The position numbers and the translations under genes were made by a program. From Diploscapter coronatus (taxonomy: Eukaryota; Nematoda; Chromadorea; Rhabditida; Rhabditidae), in the NCBI GenBank assembly GCA_964036155.1, contig OZ038422.1, forward strand, positions 76,717,201-76,781,200: 64,000 bases of DNA, written 5' to 3'. How positions within the stretch are numbered: position 1 is the first letter of the stretch; the number at the start of each line of letters is the position of its first letter. Of the stretch, positions 24,624 to 40,300 are shown piece after piece. Under the pieces are notes generated by a model. It saw only the letters and a list, made by a program, of their open reading frames with translations. It was not told where the DNA came from and searched no databases.

Positions 24624-25098
24624 CTTTTTATTTTGTAAAGAAAGATGCTAATCTGTGATAAATTTCCGTAGATTTTGTCAGGTTCTTATTTTCTACTGTG
24701 ATCAGACCTAGGGGCACTTTCGTCAGACGAAAACAAACTATAGGGGGTAGATCGCAATGACTTTCTAACGATCGTCCTCCATAGGTCTGGTGCGAACTAA
24801 CTGATAAAGACGATAAAGGGTATTTATTGAGAAATCAATCAAATTTGCATAATCATGAACGAAATGTTATTGGATAAGAGGTTGTGAAAAATTTTGAAAA
24901 ATAATTAAACTATCAGATTGTATAGATATCGGATGAGAGACAAGCAGGACTGTTCAAAATTCCAACTCCGAGATTTTTTCCTCGGAATTCTTACTTCAAC
25001 TCCGAGCTGCTTGAAAATATGATTCCGATTCCGAACAGCCCTGAAAACAAGATAAAGGAAAATATCCAAATTTAAAAAGAAAGTAATCTTTAAATAAT
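24624..25098. other. Intergenic with two small repeats
   Basis: Convergent region between VPS33A and the Hsp70-kelch gene. It holds the first copy of an 87-bp repeat (24703-24789). It also holds a small foldback at about 24946-25043, with ends aggactgttc and gaacagccct. The stretch 24797-24840 resembles 28735-28770, part of the local duplication described at 28950-29022. Confidence 0.6.
24703..24789 (+). repeat. 87-bp repeat, copy 1
   Basis: Begins cagacctaggggcac and ends taggtctg, so the tips are inverted repeats. A second copy of identical length and about 80% similarity lies at 29042-29128 in the same orientation. The two bracket the Hsp70-kelch locus. Confidence 0.8.
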
Positions 25099-28333
<3,235 letters not shown>

Positions 28334-28346
28334 TTATTTTCTAACT

Positions 28347-28670
28347 AGGGAACCTTTTTAGGGTCCCGTGGAGTTTCGGAATGAGAGTAGGCTCATTTGA
28401 AAGAGCATAAAATTCTGAGTCGATTCATGCAACTTTTTCAACATGAATGAATATCCGCAGCAGGTGGCTAATTTACAGAACCGATTTCTTTGTATAGAAA
28501 AGTGCACGTTTGCTAATTTCTACAATATCCTTTGTACTACAGAGCTTGTTAGAAAATAGGGACTTTTCATTTTTGTTGAAAAAGTTACATGAATCTACTC
28601 AAAATTTCCTGCTCTTTAAAATGAGTCTACTCTCGTCCCGAAGTCTCACGGGACCCTAAAAAGGTTCCCT
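28347..28670. repeat. MITE with about 100-bp inverted repeats, 22 bp upstream of the Hsp70-kelch start
   Basis: The left arm begins agggaacctttttagggtcc and the right arm ends ggaccctaaaaaggttccct. Complementarity runs with some mismatches for about 100 bp on each side (for example tttcggaatgagagtag against its counterpart near 28625-28640). No coding capacity. It occupies the place where the promoter or 5' UTR of the fusion gene should be. Confidence 0.88.
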
Positions 28671-28769
28671 TGTAAGTCAAAAAATGTTGAAATTAAAGCA
28701 GAATTGATAACTTCACTGCTTTAAACTTCTCATGAGAACTAACATAAGGATGATAAAGAATGTTTATTG

Positions 28770-28919
28770 AGGGTGCGTACAGAGTCGGCTCGGCTCGGGC
28801 AAACAGGAAAAAATAATATGCGAAAGTGAGTGACGAAAAGACATGCCTCTCATCGCCTCTCACTTTCGCACACTATTTTTTCTTGCTTGCCCGAGCCGAG
28901 CCGACTCTGTACGCACCCT
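28770..28919. repeat. MITE, 150 bp, GC-rich inverted ends
   Basis: The left end agggtgcgtacagagtcggc and right end gccgactctgtacgcaccct are perfect inverted repeats, extending to about 33 bp (through cggctcgggcaa). It interrupts the duplicated 3' flank of the kelch gene: homology to 24797-24840 stops at the left edge and kelch-tail sequence resumes soon after the right edge. Confidence 0.9.
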
Positions 28920-28949
28920 AAATGTTTGGATAGTTTATCGCATTTTTAA

Positions 28950-29022
28950 GGATTAATTTCTCCAACAATTGTCCATTTACCAGTTAGTGGATCGTATTTC
29001 TCTATTTTACTACATAAAGCCA
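28950..29022 (-). pseudogene. Truncated last exon of a second kelch gene
   Basis: On the minus strand, an acceptor TTTATGTAG is followed by a frame reading KIEKYDPLTGKWTIVGEINP and a stop. It aligns with the last residues of the Hsp70-kelch gene (YIEEYDPNVNKWTVVGEIDF). No kelch exons are found upstream: about 20 bp beyond the acceptor the 87-bp repeat begins (29042). It looks like the leftover end of a tandem duplicate whose body was deleted. It may still be recruited as an exon, but nothing shows that. Confidence 0.75.
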
Positions 29023-29041
29023 TTCATCGTTCGATTGTATC

Positions 29042-29128
29042 CAGATCTAGGGAATACTTTTGTCAGATGAAAAGAAACTATGAGGGTAGGTCGCAAGGAC
29101 TCTCCGACGATCGTCCTCCCTAGGCCTG
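29042..29128 (+). repeat. 87-bp repeat, copy 2
   Basis: Begins cagatctagggaatac and ends taggcctg; same length and orientation as 24703-24789. It sits at the breakpoint of the truncated kelch tail. Confidence 0.8.
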
Positions 29129-29303
29129 ACTGTGATATTGATTATGATTTTTATAGAAAGGAATATGAGAAATTATTTATTTTTGAAGTTATGAATACAA
29201 ATTTAAATACATTGTTTTATAGCCCAAAAATTAGAATACATCATTATTCTATAAATCAAAAAATGAATGCATGCACTTCATTTTGGAGTCATTTCTCGCA
29301 ATC

Positions 29304-32300
29304 ATGTCCAGCGCAACCGACGTAATCGAGAGTATTTCCAGTGAAGAAGTTCTGGTTCGTCAAAAAGATACAATCATTGATAAGTCGGACTTCAAATCTG
29401 ACATCGTAGTCGTGAAATTCTGAAATTTAATCTTAAATTACTCAAAACATGCATTTTTATCATTTTGATGAAAATTTACAACCACATGTTACCGCTCTTA
29501 TTTTTTCACCCCTAATTTCTATCTCGTGAGCGTAAAAATTTTAAAACTCTTACCTCATTGATAATTTTGGTGAAAAAAGTTCAAATCCACCTTCTAACCG
29601 ATCTTTTCCAGTCAGCGGCAACAGCGATCGACATTTTCGAGTCGTTGAATATACAGATCGTGCTGGATGAGAGGAGTCTGCGCAGCGGTCCGGCAGCAGG
29701 CCATCAGGACGATGTCCAATTCGAGCATTCCCTCTTTAGATGGATCATTCGTCACTCCACTCTTCCTAATGTAGGATTTTTTACGGGGAAGTCTGAAGTA
29801 GCTAAGATTTACTGCTTCAACTTCACTCTAACTTGAAATTCAAGTGAAATTAATTAGAAGTGGATTCGAAACCTTCACTTCTGGCTAATGTAAGATTTCT
29901 TAGCCAAAAATGAAGAGTAGAAGAAATTCTCACTTCGTTTTCTTTTGGAGTAACGTGAGTGCAGATAGCATATTAGTGAAACTGGACTTCAGCAACTTGT
30001 CACACAAAAGTCATCAAGAAGAGGCTGTATTTGTAATAGAACTGTGCGACAGTTTTTCACATCTGATTAGCCTTATTTAATAACATGATCTCCTCATTAG
30101 CACTTTTATTTTCAGTCGCACCGCCAAGTCTCTCTGTCAGTGTCTCCATGGAAGGACGACGTTGAATGGGAGTTGATGGTGCAGATGAGAATCTGCGTCG
30201 CAGAGAATTTCGGGCCCATGAAGATCGTCGATAGGGTCAGTGATCTTATTTTTATAAGGACCTACTTTAGTTTGCTTATTTCAGGACGTGTTCCAATTCT
30301 CGCGTGCCTCCAGCTCCATGCACGTCGAAATCAAGCCGCACTCTATCCACTTCCTTCGCTTCGAAATGCGCACTCTCAATATCGTAGGCATTTAAAATGC
30401 CGTCATTTCTTATATAATATTCGTATTTTCCGACAATTTATGCTAATTCAGCAACTGCAGCCCCTGCCCACATTCAACGAAGGCGATTTGACCGTGCACT
30501 TCGCTGATGGAGAGTCACCCATTCGAATTTACAAGGACATTCTCTCCCTGCTGTCGGATTATATGGGTAAGCAAAATAAAATTTAGGCTGATTTTTATAT
30601 CATAGGTTTTTCCTTGTATTTTCTCGAGTTTATTGATTTTATGCTAAAACGTATTTAATTTCAGGAAATATGGCGGAAAACGTGGACGAACTGCAGGTGA
30701 CGGACGTGCAAAAGCGGGACTTCGTCGAACTTCTCTACCAGGCTCATTCTTTCTAATCACTTAGTTCACTTGACTAGAAAGTTGATAGTATTTTCCTGTA
30801 TTGTATACATACATTTATTCTCCAACCATAATAAGTCAAGTCTGGCCCAGATGAAATTATGCTGGATTATTGACTATGTCAATTTTCAGGTCTACCCCAC
30901 CGGTCGTCCGCTGGACGCTAACTTTACGGGTCTGGCCCACGCGACAGTCGCCTTCAACTGTCACAGTCTCATCTACGCCATGTCCAAGTTCCTCTACGAG
31001 TTCAACCTGAAACCGGTGCGTTGATTTTAGATCAAAGATCGAAATTTATTTTTAGGTGACTGAAGACTGATAAAAATCTTTCTAGATGAGTTTGATGGAG
31101 AAGTTCGAGTTGGCCGTCAGGAGCAAGTTGCTGCCAGCCGTCAAGCAAATCGTCTTCAGGTTCAGAAGATAACAGTTGCTAAATGACGAGTAACAGTAGT
31201 GAGAGATTGAAGGAATTGAATGTTCAACTTTTCTAAGAGCTATTTCTAGCGCAGTCCAATTCGGTCTGTGGGACAAATGGATCGCTTCGGGATGGGACGC
31301 GGAGAGTCAGGTCGGAAAGGGCGTCTACAACGACATCATTTGTCCGACTGTTGCTCAGGTATCGGAGAAAGTCGGAATTTATCAAACGATAACTGGATTT
31401 CAGGCTCGCTCGACTCCTTCCTCTGCAATTCTGCTGGTCAATCCTCTGAATCCGACGGATTTTCTCAAGCCAAAGGTTGATCGTCGAATATAACCGATGG
31501 TTTTCAAAATTACGCACCTTTTAGAACGACAGCCACCACGTGAAAATCTTTCTCCGCCAAACGCCTTTCTACGTGAACAGAGGACTCTTCCAGGCACTCG
31601 GCACGAAGAGATTCTGCTTTGTTGGAGAAGACGACTATGTGGCGATATTTTCCAGCGAAATGGCTCGTGCTTGCAGAGAGTGCAATATCACTCCTGGAAA
31701 GGTGCGTTTCGCCTCTATTTAATAAGTTTATTCTCAAGATAATCAAAAAGATGCTTGATATTTGCATTTTTAGGCTCTACTAGCCCTTCTGCACTTCCTG
31801 TATCCCTCGCACACGCGCGTTCCGTTTTCCTACGTCAAACCGGTGATCATCTTCTGTTTCGACCACAACTGGCAGCACACCAAGGGACAACTTGAACAGG
31901 TTGAAAATCATTCTCTAATTGGAGAGAAAAATGGATGAAGAAATATGCTAATTTTAGCTGTACCTTAGATATCTTAAATTAAAAACGATATTTTCAGGAC
32001 CTGCTTTTGGAGATGCCCAAAAACGAGGACGACTACATGGAGCAGCTGAAGTTCGCCGAGAAATTCCAACTCAACAACATGACGAGGGCGCTGCTGCAGA
32101 AGGCCGAGGGATCGTGAGTTTTTTCAAACTTTAAATTTCTTTTTCTAAAGTCTAAAGTATACTATTTTAAAAAGTCGCAGATACTGAATTATTTGATGAC
32201 GAAGAAATACTTATATTTTCTGAAAACATATTTCCTATCCCTAACTATAGCTCACGTAATTCACGTGAGTTATAAATTACCTAGAATTCTAGAAATTCGA

Positions 32301-32919
32301 ATACCGTGGAATCTAAAACAGGACTCCATGGACTTCGACTATAGGGGGATTTCTATTTTATAGATTTTACGGTAATTTCCAGACTGTTTGAAATGGCGAA
32401 AGAGCTGCAGCAGAGCGGTCGGTTCAACGAGTTGGGTAGAGAGCTGCGCACGGCGCTCAGAGACAAACTCACCGCCGGCTGGGGGCTCACCGAGCGCGAG
32501 TGCAATCGATTGTCTGCTAGGTGAATTTTAATATCTCTACTAATAATGACAAGCTATTCAGACTGCCCACTCTGCACTTGCACCGCATCGTTCTCAGTCC
32601 TTATCATGCAAGTTCTTTTTTCTCTTCGATCTACAAACCCTTATTATCTTTCAAATTCGTCTTTATATGAAATCATAGAATTTTTTTCTTCTTAAATTTG
32701 AAAAGAAATCTTTCTGTTTCTGAGAAATTCACAATTATTTCTTGGAATATTAGGGATTTTCTTTCTTACTTTTTAAATTTTCATGTTTGAATTTATTTAT
32801 CAACTTTCCAGGGCGACGCTCTGCCCGAACACGGCGACGCCGAGATGACTCTGCAGTCGGTCGATTCTGATGCCGTTTACGGTTCCATCGTTGAGATGGC
32901 CTGTGCCGAGGCGTATTAG
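29304..32919 (+). CDS. Double BTB-repeat protein (BATH-like), about 587 aa
   Basis: Sixteen exons: 29304-29405, 29612-29770, 30116-30235, 30285-30383, 30452-30566, 30665-30741, 30890-31015, 31086-31159, 31250-31358, 31404-31475, 31525-31701, 31774-31899, 31998-32113, 32383-32520, 32562-32607, 32812-32919. The frame closes at 588 codons. Residues about 35-160 form an N-terminal beta-rich part (WKDDVEWELMVQMRI, SSSMHVEIKPHSIHFLRFEM) that could be a divergent MATH domain. A BTB fold follows (DLTVHFADGESPIRIYKDIL, then VELLYQVYPTGRPLD, then SLMEKFELAVRSKLL), the block typical of nematode BATH proteins. A second BTB-like unit covers about 352-460 (VKIFLRQTPFYVNRGLFQ, ALLALLHFLYPSH). BTB proteins of this class usually bring substrates to CUL3 ligases; the role here is inferred. 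Two introns (after 30741 and after 32607) require GC donors. AATAAA lies at 33002-33007. Confidence 0.85.
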
Positions 32920-33714
32920 TCTCTTTCCTGCATTCCCCCATATCAATTCTCCCAATTCCTACCCCACTCAAATATGGTCAACTTTTGTTTGCAAATGTCA
33001 CAATAAAGACAGTTGAAATGGTTTTTTCCTGAAAATAGACATAAATTTTAGTACGATCATAGAAAAGAAATTTACGATATTTTTTATTTTGTATTGTAAT
33101 ATTTTTCTTCGGATATTAATTTATTTTTAAGGGGAATAGTTCTCATTTATTTATTTCGAATCGAATTTTGAATTTCATCCAAGTTCATATAATAATATGT
33201 ACCGTAAACAATTTCACGCAGAAATTACTGATTATACGATATAGCAAAGCAATTTACATTCAAGCATAGAGTCAATGGGTCTTGGAAATTCAACAATTAA
33301 CAAGCAAAGAAGTTATTTACCATGCATGAAATGCAATATTAAAAAAAATCAATTATTACTGCTCATGCATGATAACTTCCAGATTAAAAAGACTAATAAT
33401 TGAATGAAACACAAGCATGGAACCAACAGCAAAAATCGACCAAATTTAACCAATACCCGAAAATGATGTAACCTGTCAGCAGAATTGATGAGTTTAAAAT
33501 AGGCAAGGAGAAGGGCCTACGATTTCTAAAGGTCAAGATTAGGGACTTTCAATTCGATTTAACTTCAATTGGATTTTGAAGTCGGGCTGAAGTTGAAAAT
33601 ATCTCATCTCACATCCGTAGACAATGATATCATCAGATTTGTCAGTTGTTTGGATATCTTTGTGCCGCAGATTCAAGCAGATCTTCGCCGCTTCCAATAT
33701 CTGATACTAGGCGT
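32920..33714. other. Convergent 3' region, no gene recognised
   Basis: Contains the 3' UTR and poly(A) signal of the BTB gene and AT-rich DNA. If the alternative frame of the neighbouring minus-strand gene were used, its coding end would extend to 33642. Confidence 0.4.
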
Positions 33715-34647
33715 TTAGCTGATGATGGCAAGGAAAATGAATCTGGTAAATCTGCGGTCTGAAGACGAGCTGATGGCACTGGAAGGAGACGGTCGTCCTG
33801 AAAAAAGAAGATTTTATAAATTTTCTAATTCCTAAAGATAATGATCTCAAAAATCGCGCATTTCATCTAAAGGTTTTGATTTCGAATGTTCTTTAAATTA
33901 AATAGTTTATTTTAGAGAAAAACTTCGATATATTTCTTTATCTTTCCGAGAATATCTCCATTATTCGTAGGATTTATTTGGATTGCGCGAGCATATGACA
34001 CTAATAAGTCTAATGAAATTATCTACGTAGCCCTTTTCTAAAATATTGAAGTGCTAAAATTCTCAGCTATTTATGGAAATTTCGCGTATATTCTATTGAA
34101 ATGCTCTTGATGTGATTATCTTAATCAATTAATCCAATCATTGGTCACAAGATTTGAATAAGAGTAACATGATGTTACATAAAATCAGCACATAAGATAA
34201 TGTCTGATCAAAGTTATTAAAATTTTCGAATGAATATCTCTCATTGCTCTGGACGATAATGCTATCATATTTGAATCACCTACCATGAGTTTGAGTGAAA
34301 ACGCCGCTATTGACGGATTTTCGTGGTAGCTGCTTCCATCCGTAAGTCGCATGTATCGAAGATACGGGAAGAAGTGGTTTGGGACAGAGGGTTCTGAAAT
34401 AATCACACTGCCAAGTTATGATGGGAAAACCAGCATTTGTACAAGTAACCGCGTAGCTACCGAAGAGTAAATATCCATCTTTCGTGAAATAACAGCTAAA
34501 GAGAATCTATTCCACTAAATATAATGTTCAACGTAGTTACTTTTTAGATGGCTACATGGCTGATTTACAAGTTGTCAAAGATTTACCTGCTGATAATGTG
34601 TCGAAGAAATGGAATAAGGCGACGATGAGCGGAAATATCACTCTCAT
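33715..34647 (-). CDS. Possible secreted Cys-containing protein, exon junction uncertain
   Basis: Three candidate exons on the minus strand. 34587-34647 starts ATG and reads as a signal peptide (MRVIFPLIVALFHFFDTLSA). 34284-34495 is open for 70 codons with four cysteines (CYFTKDGYLLFGSYAVTC, then WQCDYFRTLC). 33715-33797 ends in a short hydrophobic tail (RFTRFIFLAIIS) that might be a GPI signal. Exons 2 and 3 join in phase, but exon 1 ends one base out of phase with exon 2. A missed small exon, an indel or a wrong first exon is therefore possible. Another frame of exons 2-3 is also open (NHFFPYLRYMRLTDGSSY into SFSLPSSAKRLVSDIGSG, ending at 33642) and cannot be excluded. The Cys pattern recalls small Ly6-like or nematode secreted proteins, without a confident family call. 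Confidence 0.4.
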
Positions 34648-37330
34648 GAATGAATAAATATTCCTTTTCCTTTTTAGACTGTTTGCAAGGCTTTCAGATT
34701 CAGAATCAGGTGATTTGATATCCTAAAATTCTGATACAATTAAGCAATAATATGCTAGAAAAATAACGAAACGGTAAGACATTCGTCTTAATTACTGAAA
34801 TGGAGCTAAAATTAGTCAGAAAAGGGACGTTTTGCGTCGATAAAAGTCGTAAGTTTTTAACGACAAATGAGCTACACTCAAGCTGCTCGAGTACATGCAT
34901 TATTCAGACAAAAAACGACTTTGAAATGTGGGTTGAGCTAATTCGACATAAAGCATATTGTTAAAGACCGATTGCTTGAGAAAGAAAAGCTTATGCACAA
35001 ATTCGAATATGCAAAGCGTGCATTGTGTATTTACAAATAGTCATCAAAAGTATTCTTGGATATATGAAGTGCATAATATCAGGTTCAAAACCTTTGAAGT
35101 CAAAAATACGAAAGAAAGAATGATTTTATGTCGGTCTCTCCTTTTCTAACCTATGAAAATAGCTGTGCGCCACTTTTCACCTCCAAGATTATGGAATAAA
35201 CAATAGAAGTTCAACAATTAAAACCATTTATCATAGCAAATCTGTCAATATGTTTTGGGCGTGGGGAGGGTTAAATTTTAGACTTCGAGAAATCTGTTAG
35301 AGCTAAAAGTGGATGCGATGATAAATTGGTAAGCGTCATGGCAGAGGTTCAGAGATTTTACGCGAAGATTTACAAACCTATTGAAAAACAGTCTAAGTTC
35401 TAAACATTGAAAGAAATTTTAGGTACTTCCGAACTTTGAAGTCTGATCTCAGAAAAAAAGAAACGGCGAGGTTCAGACTATATCGAATTTTGAACGATTT
35501 AGGTCAATGAACAAAATGATGAGATTCAGAGTCCGTGTCAGAAGTGAGAATTTTCAAAATCCTCATATGCAGTCTACCCTATATAAAATAAATTAGTAAA
35601 TCCATGGCCAATTTATAGAAAAATGACGGATTATGTCATTTTTCGCAGAGTGGGATGAACACGATGTGCTTTTTCAAATTGGCTTTATAATAATCGGCTA
35701 TGTCCTCGCTTTCATAAGCGAATAAAATGCGCCTATTTTAGGACGCTGCACGAATTGAGAAAAGGCGTTAATTGAGTAGGCGGTCGGAAAAATCCATACA
35801 ATTGCCAGATTACGGAGTTTCGAATATCAGACAGGATATTAGCCAAATTCTTTCAGATACAAAGAACAATGGCATAAGCGCTCGGTGCAAGTTTTTTCTT
35901 AATCGTTCAAGGATTCCTAATAACCTAAATCTGGTCTGAAATTTCGAAATCGTGATGATTTAGTCTGTTTTATGCATCTCTTTGTTCGAAAATGAGAAGA
36001 TAAGGAGCATTAATACGGTAGCGGAAAAGCTTTTGATCTCGAATATGAAAGGAATAAAGGATGAAATAGAATTTCGGCACAATGACTAATTTAAACTATA
36101 GAAGAATAGTACGAAATTCGAGAAACTTTCGGCAAATTCTACATTTAGCCTCATTAGAAGCCCGGAGAAATGCACAAATCGGATAACACAAACGCTAATG
36201 CACAAATGAGCGTGTTTCAGGCCTTGGGCTACAGCGATAGTACTTTTGAAGCGAAGTTTTCAAAATTTTAAGATAAGGATACATTCCTAGTTAGAAATCG
36301 AAAATTTTCAACTCTTCTTACGTTTCGTTAGGATATTAATCTGATTGTATTGCGACAGAGTAAAATGCAAATTTATGAGATTAAATTTGTTGTGATCCTG
36401 AACGATAATCCAATTTAACAGCAGCTCTAAGTCTGAAACAATTGAACATGAAATTTCGAATTGAAATTTTATCCGATTTAGAATTTGAGGGAAAGCAGCA
36501 AATCAAAAGCCGAGTCCGGATAAGGGTCCAAATTTAGCTCGTTGAATGGCAATCTGCAATTGTAATTAAAATCGAAAATATACGGATTAAAACAAAATCT
36601 TCCGATTTAGTGGGTGCGGAGAGGAAATTAACGCTGTTCTGCAGAAAGCGCGCTGAGAATGAAAAAGCAACAGTCAGTTGAGAAACTAGCAGCCGACTTC
36701 GGACTATAGATAGAGAATTCATTAATTAACCCACTCATTTACTCATCAAAGTAAGCCGAGTATATTCAATTCAACCACAGACTGCCAAATATTAAATGTA
36801 TAGTCGCTCATTCATACATTAAAATATGCACTTTATCATTCACTTTAACCCAAATTTACCCAATATGTTTTCTTTTTTCTATTATTCATAAAATTACGAA
36901 CTTTTTAATATAATAATAAATGGGGTAGGCAAACACGATAGACTATCCATTACATTGAACACCATAAATTGCACACCAACTTAGACTTTAATTACTCATT
37001 TATTAATATTACTTCATGAGTTGTCTGTATTCATGTCTATGAATTTGTATGCCCTTTCAACTTTTAAGCTACGAAATATTTTATTCACATAAAATTCAGC
37101 CAAACTGCGTGTATAAAAACAAAGTTTACGTGGGAGATATGTCCAATACAAAATATTTAAGAATGTGCAGGTGAACATAAACATGTTAATGAATTATAGA
37201 CGACTATGAGATCTGCGAAATTAAGGATTCCAAAGTACGTGAATTAAAAACAAAACAAGAACAGCAAAGATCATATAAATAAGTTTGAGATCAATGAAAA
37301 TAAATATTCCAATAAAACAAAAATACGAAT
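34648..37330. other. Intergenic, one repeat copy, no gene recognised
   Basis: About 2.7 kb of AT-rich DNA lying 3' of the neprilysin gene. The short frames (for example 36534-36722, minus) have no codon or splice support. Contains MITE copy C at about 35094-35196. Confidence 0.45.
35094..35196. repeat. MITE-like repeat, copy C
   Basis: Shares the core aatgattttatgtcggtctc, then ctccttttc, then gctgtgcgccacttttca with copies A and B. The shortest copy. Confidence 0.6.
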
Positions 37331-40300
37331 TTACCAGAGAGAACACTTCTTAATCGGATTCATTTTCGTGTTCGAAGGACATCCGAATGTCTCCGCAAAA
37401 GCTTTCGAATTTTGCAGGGCTCCCAGGACTCTGAATATTTTCATAATTATTTCCTAGGTCTACTAGAATTACCGAATATCCTCAGGCGAATGTACTTCTC
37501 TCGATTTTGTCGTCTTGTGAGCACACCAGCCCTGAGCGTAAGCAACGAAGAAAAGTTGCCCATTCGAATACTTTTCTAGTCCCGCAATTTTCTGCCAGGA
37601 ACGCGAGTGCAGTTTGTTCCAAGCCCGATAGGACACCGTCAATCCCTCAAGATCAGCGATATTTTCGTAGAGCGATTTTTCGGCGTCCTCTTTCTGAAAT
37701 GAATTTGTGTTTATTCAGAAGAATTTTTATTTCTCAAACCTTCCCAATCAACTCTTCATACTGTTTCAAGAGACATTTCTCCTTCTCTTCAACTTTACGC
37801 ATAGAAAATTTGCTCCAGTACTTTCCCAAGTTGCCTGTAGGTCCATGCAGCTTGCCTGAAACCATTCATTTTAGGAAAATCTCAAATTGATCTACGTTAA
37901 TTTAATTATTCCGCATTAGTTTTGAGCTAATTTTACGTTTTTGTCTGCGTTACGTCAAGTCAACTTTCAGGTCATTACATCACATCTTTCCCTCGCCTAC
38001 TAATCCTAGCTTTTTTGGTTCTGATTTCCGGTTCTTTGAATTTTCCGTTTCTCATTTTGATTGCTACACCAGTAGGGCATTTCTCAGCAAAACAACAGCA
38101 AACTACGCAGAGAGGTTCAATTAAAATGAGAGATGAAGTGCCCGAGGCACTTTTGAGGGAGAAACCTAATGATGACGAAAGAGCTACCGGAGAAGAAACT
38201 CAACTTTTCTCGAACCTCTGGCATATCTTCATTTTCTTGCTGCTTTCTCGAAAATTTTGCTTATTTTACGTTGGAACTAGAGAAATGACTCTGTAACGAA
38301 GAAGTGTACTATTTAGACAACTGACTGCTAGCTAAATGACTAATGAAAAATAAAAACTGAAAGAGAAGACCGGAAAACACAGCCCTGGATGGGGAGCTTA
38401 ATTGGACCAATTAGGTGATGAGATGCAGATGCGCATTAAAAACGGGGTAAACAACAGCCATGAGCATGAGAACGCAGTCTGGGCTTGAAAATTCGTAGAT
38501 CGGAATTAAGAGGTATCTCGAAAAAAGTTGCGAGTCCCACAAAAACATTCGACACACCCTCAAAAATTGGGATTTTGGGATAGTAGCCAGCAGCCTTTTC
38601 GAGTAATCCGTTTCCTTACCTTGTCGATCGTATGCATGCGTAAGTTCATGTGAAATCGTCGTGCCGAGAGTTGCGTAGTTCATAAAGCTAAAAAGAAACT
38701 CGTTTTTTCCTAATTACCTCAATATTCGTCAAGAGCGGAAAGTGAAATAACGCCTACTCGAGAAAATTCTCCGAATCCATGTAAGGCGCTCGAACAACGT
38801 CGAATGGAATCTGGATAAGATTGCGCTCGTAGTTATGAATTGGAGTGAGGCTTAAAGCGGGACGGGAGTCAACCCAGTCGCTAAAATTAATTAATTTACA
38901 TGATAAACGCAATAAACAAATACCCCTGATCAACCAGCTTCCTAAGCCTCGCCAGTTTTTCCTTATAAACCTCTCCTGCGCCCTTCACCATCGACCAGAA
39001 GAGTTCAGTGGAAATCCTTTCGGACTCCTTCAGCATCTCATTCTCGTCGTTGATTTTCTCCGGATAACTAGCTAAGATGTTAAGATTTTGGATCTGAAAT
39101 ATTGATTTATTGGTTTTTTTTTTTTAATTTTAAATTTTATGCCTACCTTATCAAGGACGACAACCGATGTCCTGTTGTCAAGCACTTCAGATTCTGATAG
39201 CCTCTTAGCATATTCCTGTTTGATGTCGGATGCCATTTTCAAGACGTATTCTCTATTCTAAAGTTTTTTTTTCAATTAGAATAACAGAATAATCCGACCT
39301 TATCAGATTTCTCTATCCCATCAACTTTTCTCAAAATGGACGGTAAAGAAATTGGGAATATTCCTGAGGCTCTGAGAATGCAGAACTCTTTTCTCAAGTG
39401 AGCAGGACCGGAATACATTTTTAGAACTGTCTGAAATTAAAGAAAAACACAATAATAAAAGTTCAAACAAATATCGACTAACCCACAAATCTCCTTCCGC
39501 ACATTTGGGTTTTACATAGGCTAGATGGAAGAAAAGTAGTTTCCATTTGATGTAGTTTCGAATTATGGATAGTCCTCTCTGAAATCATAACGTGGTTAAA
39601 TTTGGTCTTTGAATAAGCTTTTTTCCGTTTAATATTATACCTGCGTACTGCTGTATTCCTTAAGAATATGTGAGAGTTTAATGAGCCACTCTCTGCCAGT
39701 CTTCAGCGCGATGTGCTCGTGCGATTTCAGGGCTATTTGTTCGTTTACAGGCAAATCGATGCCAACTAGGGCAGACAGGAAATAGTGCCAGTCGATCTGA
39801 AATGAGTCGTATTTTCCGCTTTTTGTTATTCTTCGACTAAAATACCGCTGGTGCAATCGCTTGCAACTCTCCTAACGTCACAATTTCGTATCGTTCTCGC
39901 TGCTCGCCAGCGTAGAACTGAAATTTGATATTGACAATATTTTTGTTTCCAATTTATTATTTAAATATCAGGGTATGCAAATATTGTGCATTTAAAAATA
40001 TTCACCGTAGACCCGCTTAGAGTGATTTTGTACTCGAATTCAATCATTTCCGCTATGTGTTGTTTTATTCGAGTATTATTGCTGTCGATCGAGAGCAGAG
40101 AAGCCATTTCTTGCCCAATTACTTGCAAAATCCTGGCTATTGGCAGCTCCTAAAAATTTGGCTTTATTTTCATTTATTATTACTATATATGCACATTTTT
40201 TATTGCATTTTCATCGAGTAGCCTTTCTGCCGTTACATTTACGCCTGAAGCGTATAATTTTGGCTGCATCAATAGCGGAACTTGCTCGTAAATCTAAATT

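Noticed and set aside
37507..37890. 127-codon plus-strand frame
   Set aside because: Antisense to two strongly supported neprilysin exons (ENIAD and VHSP blocks).
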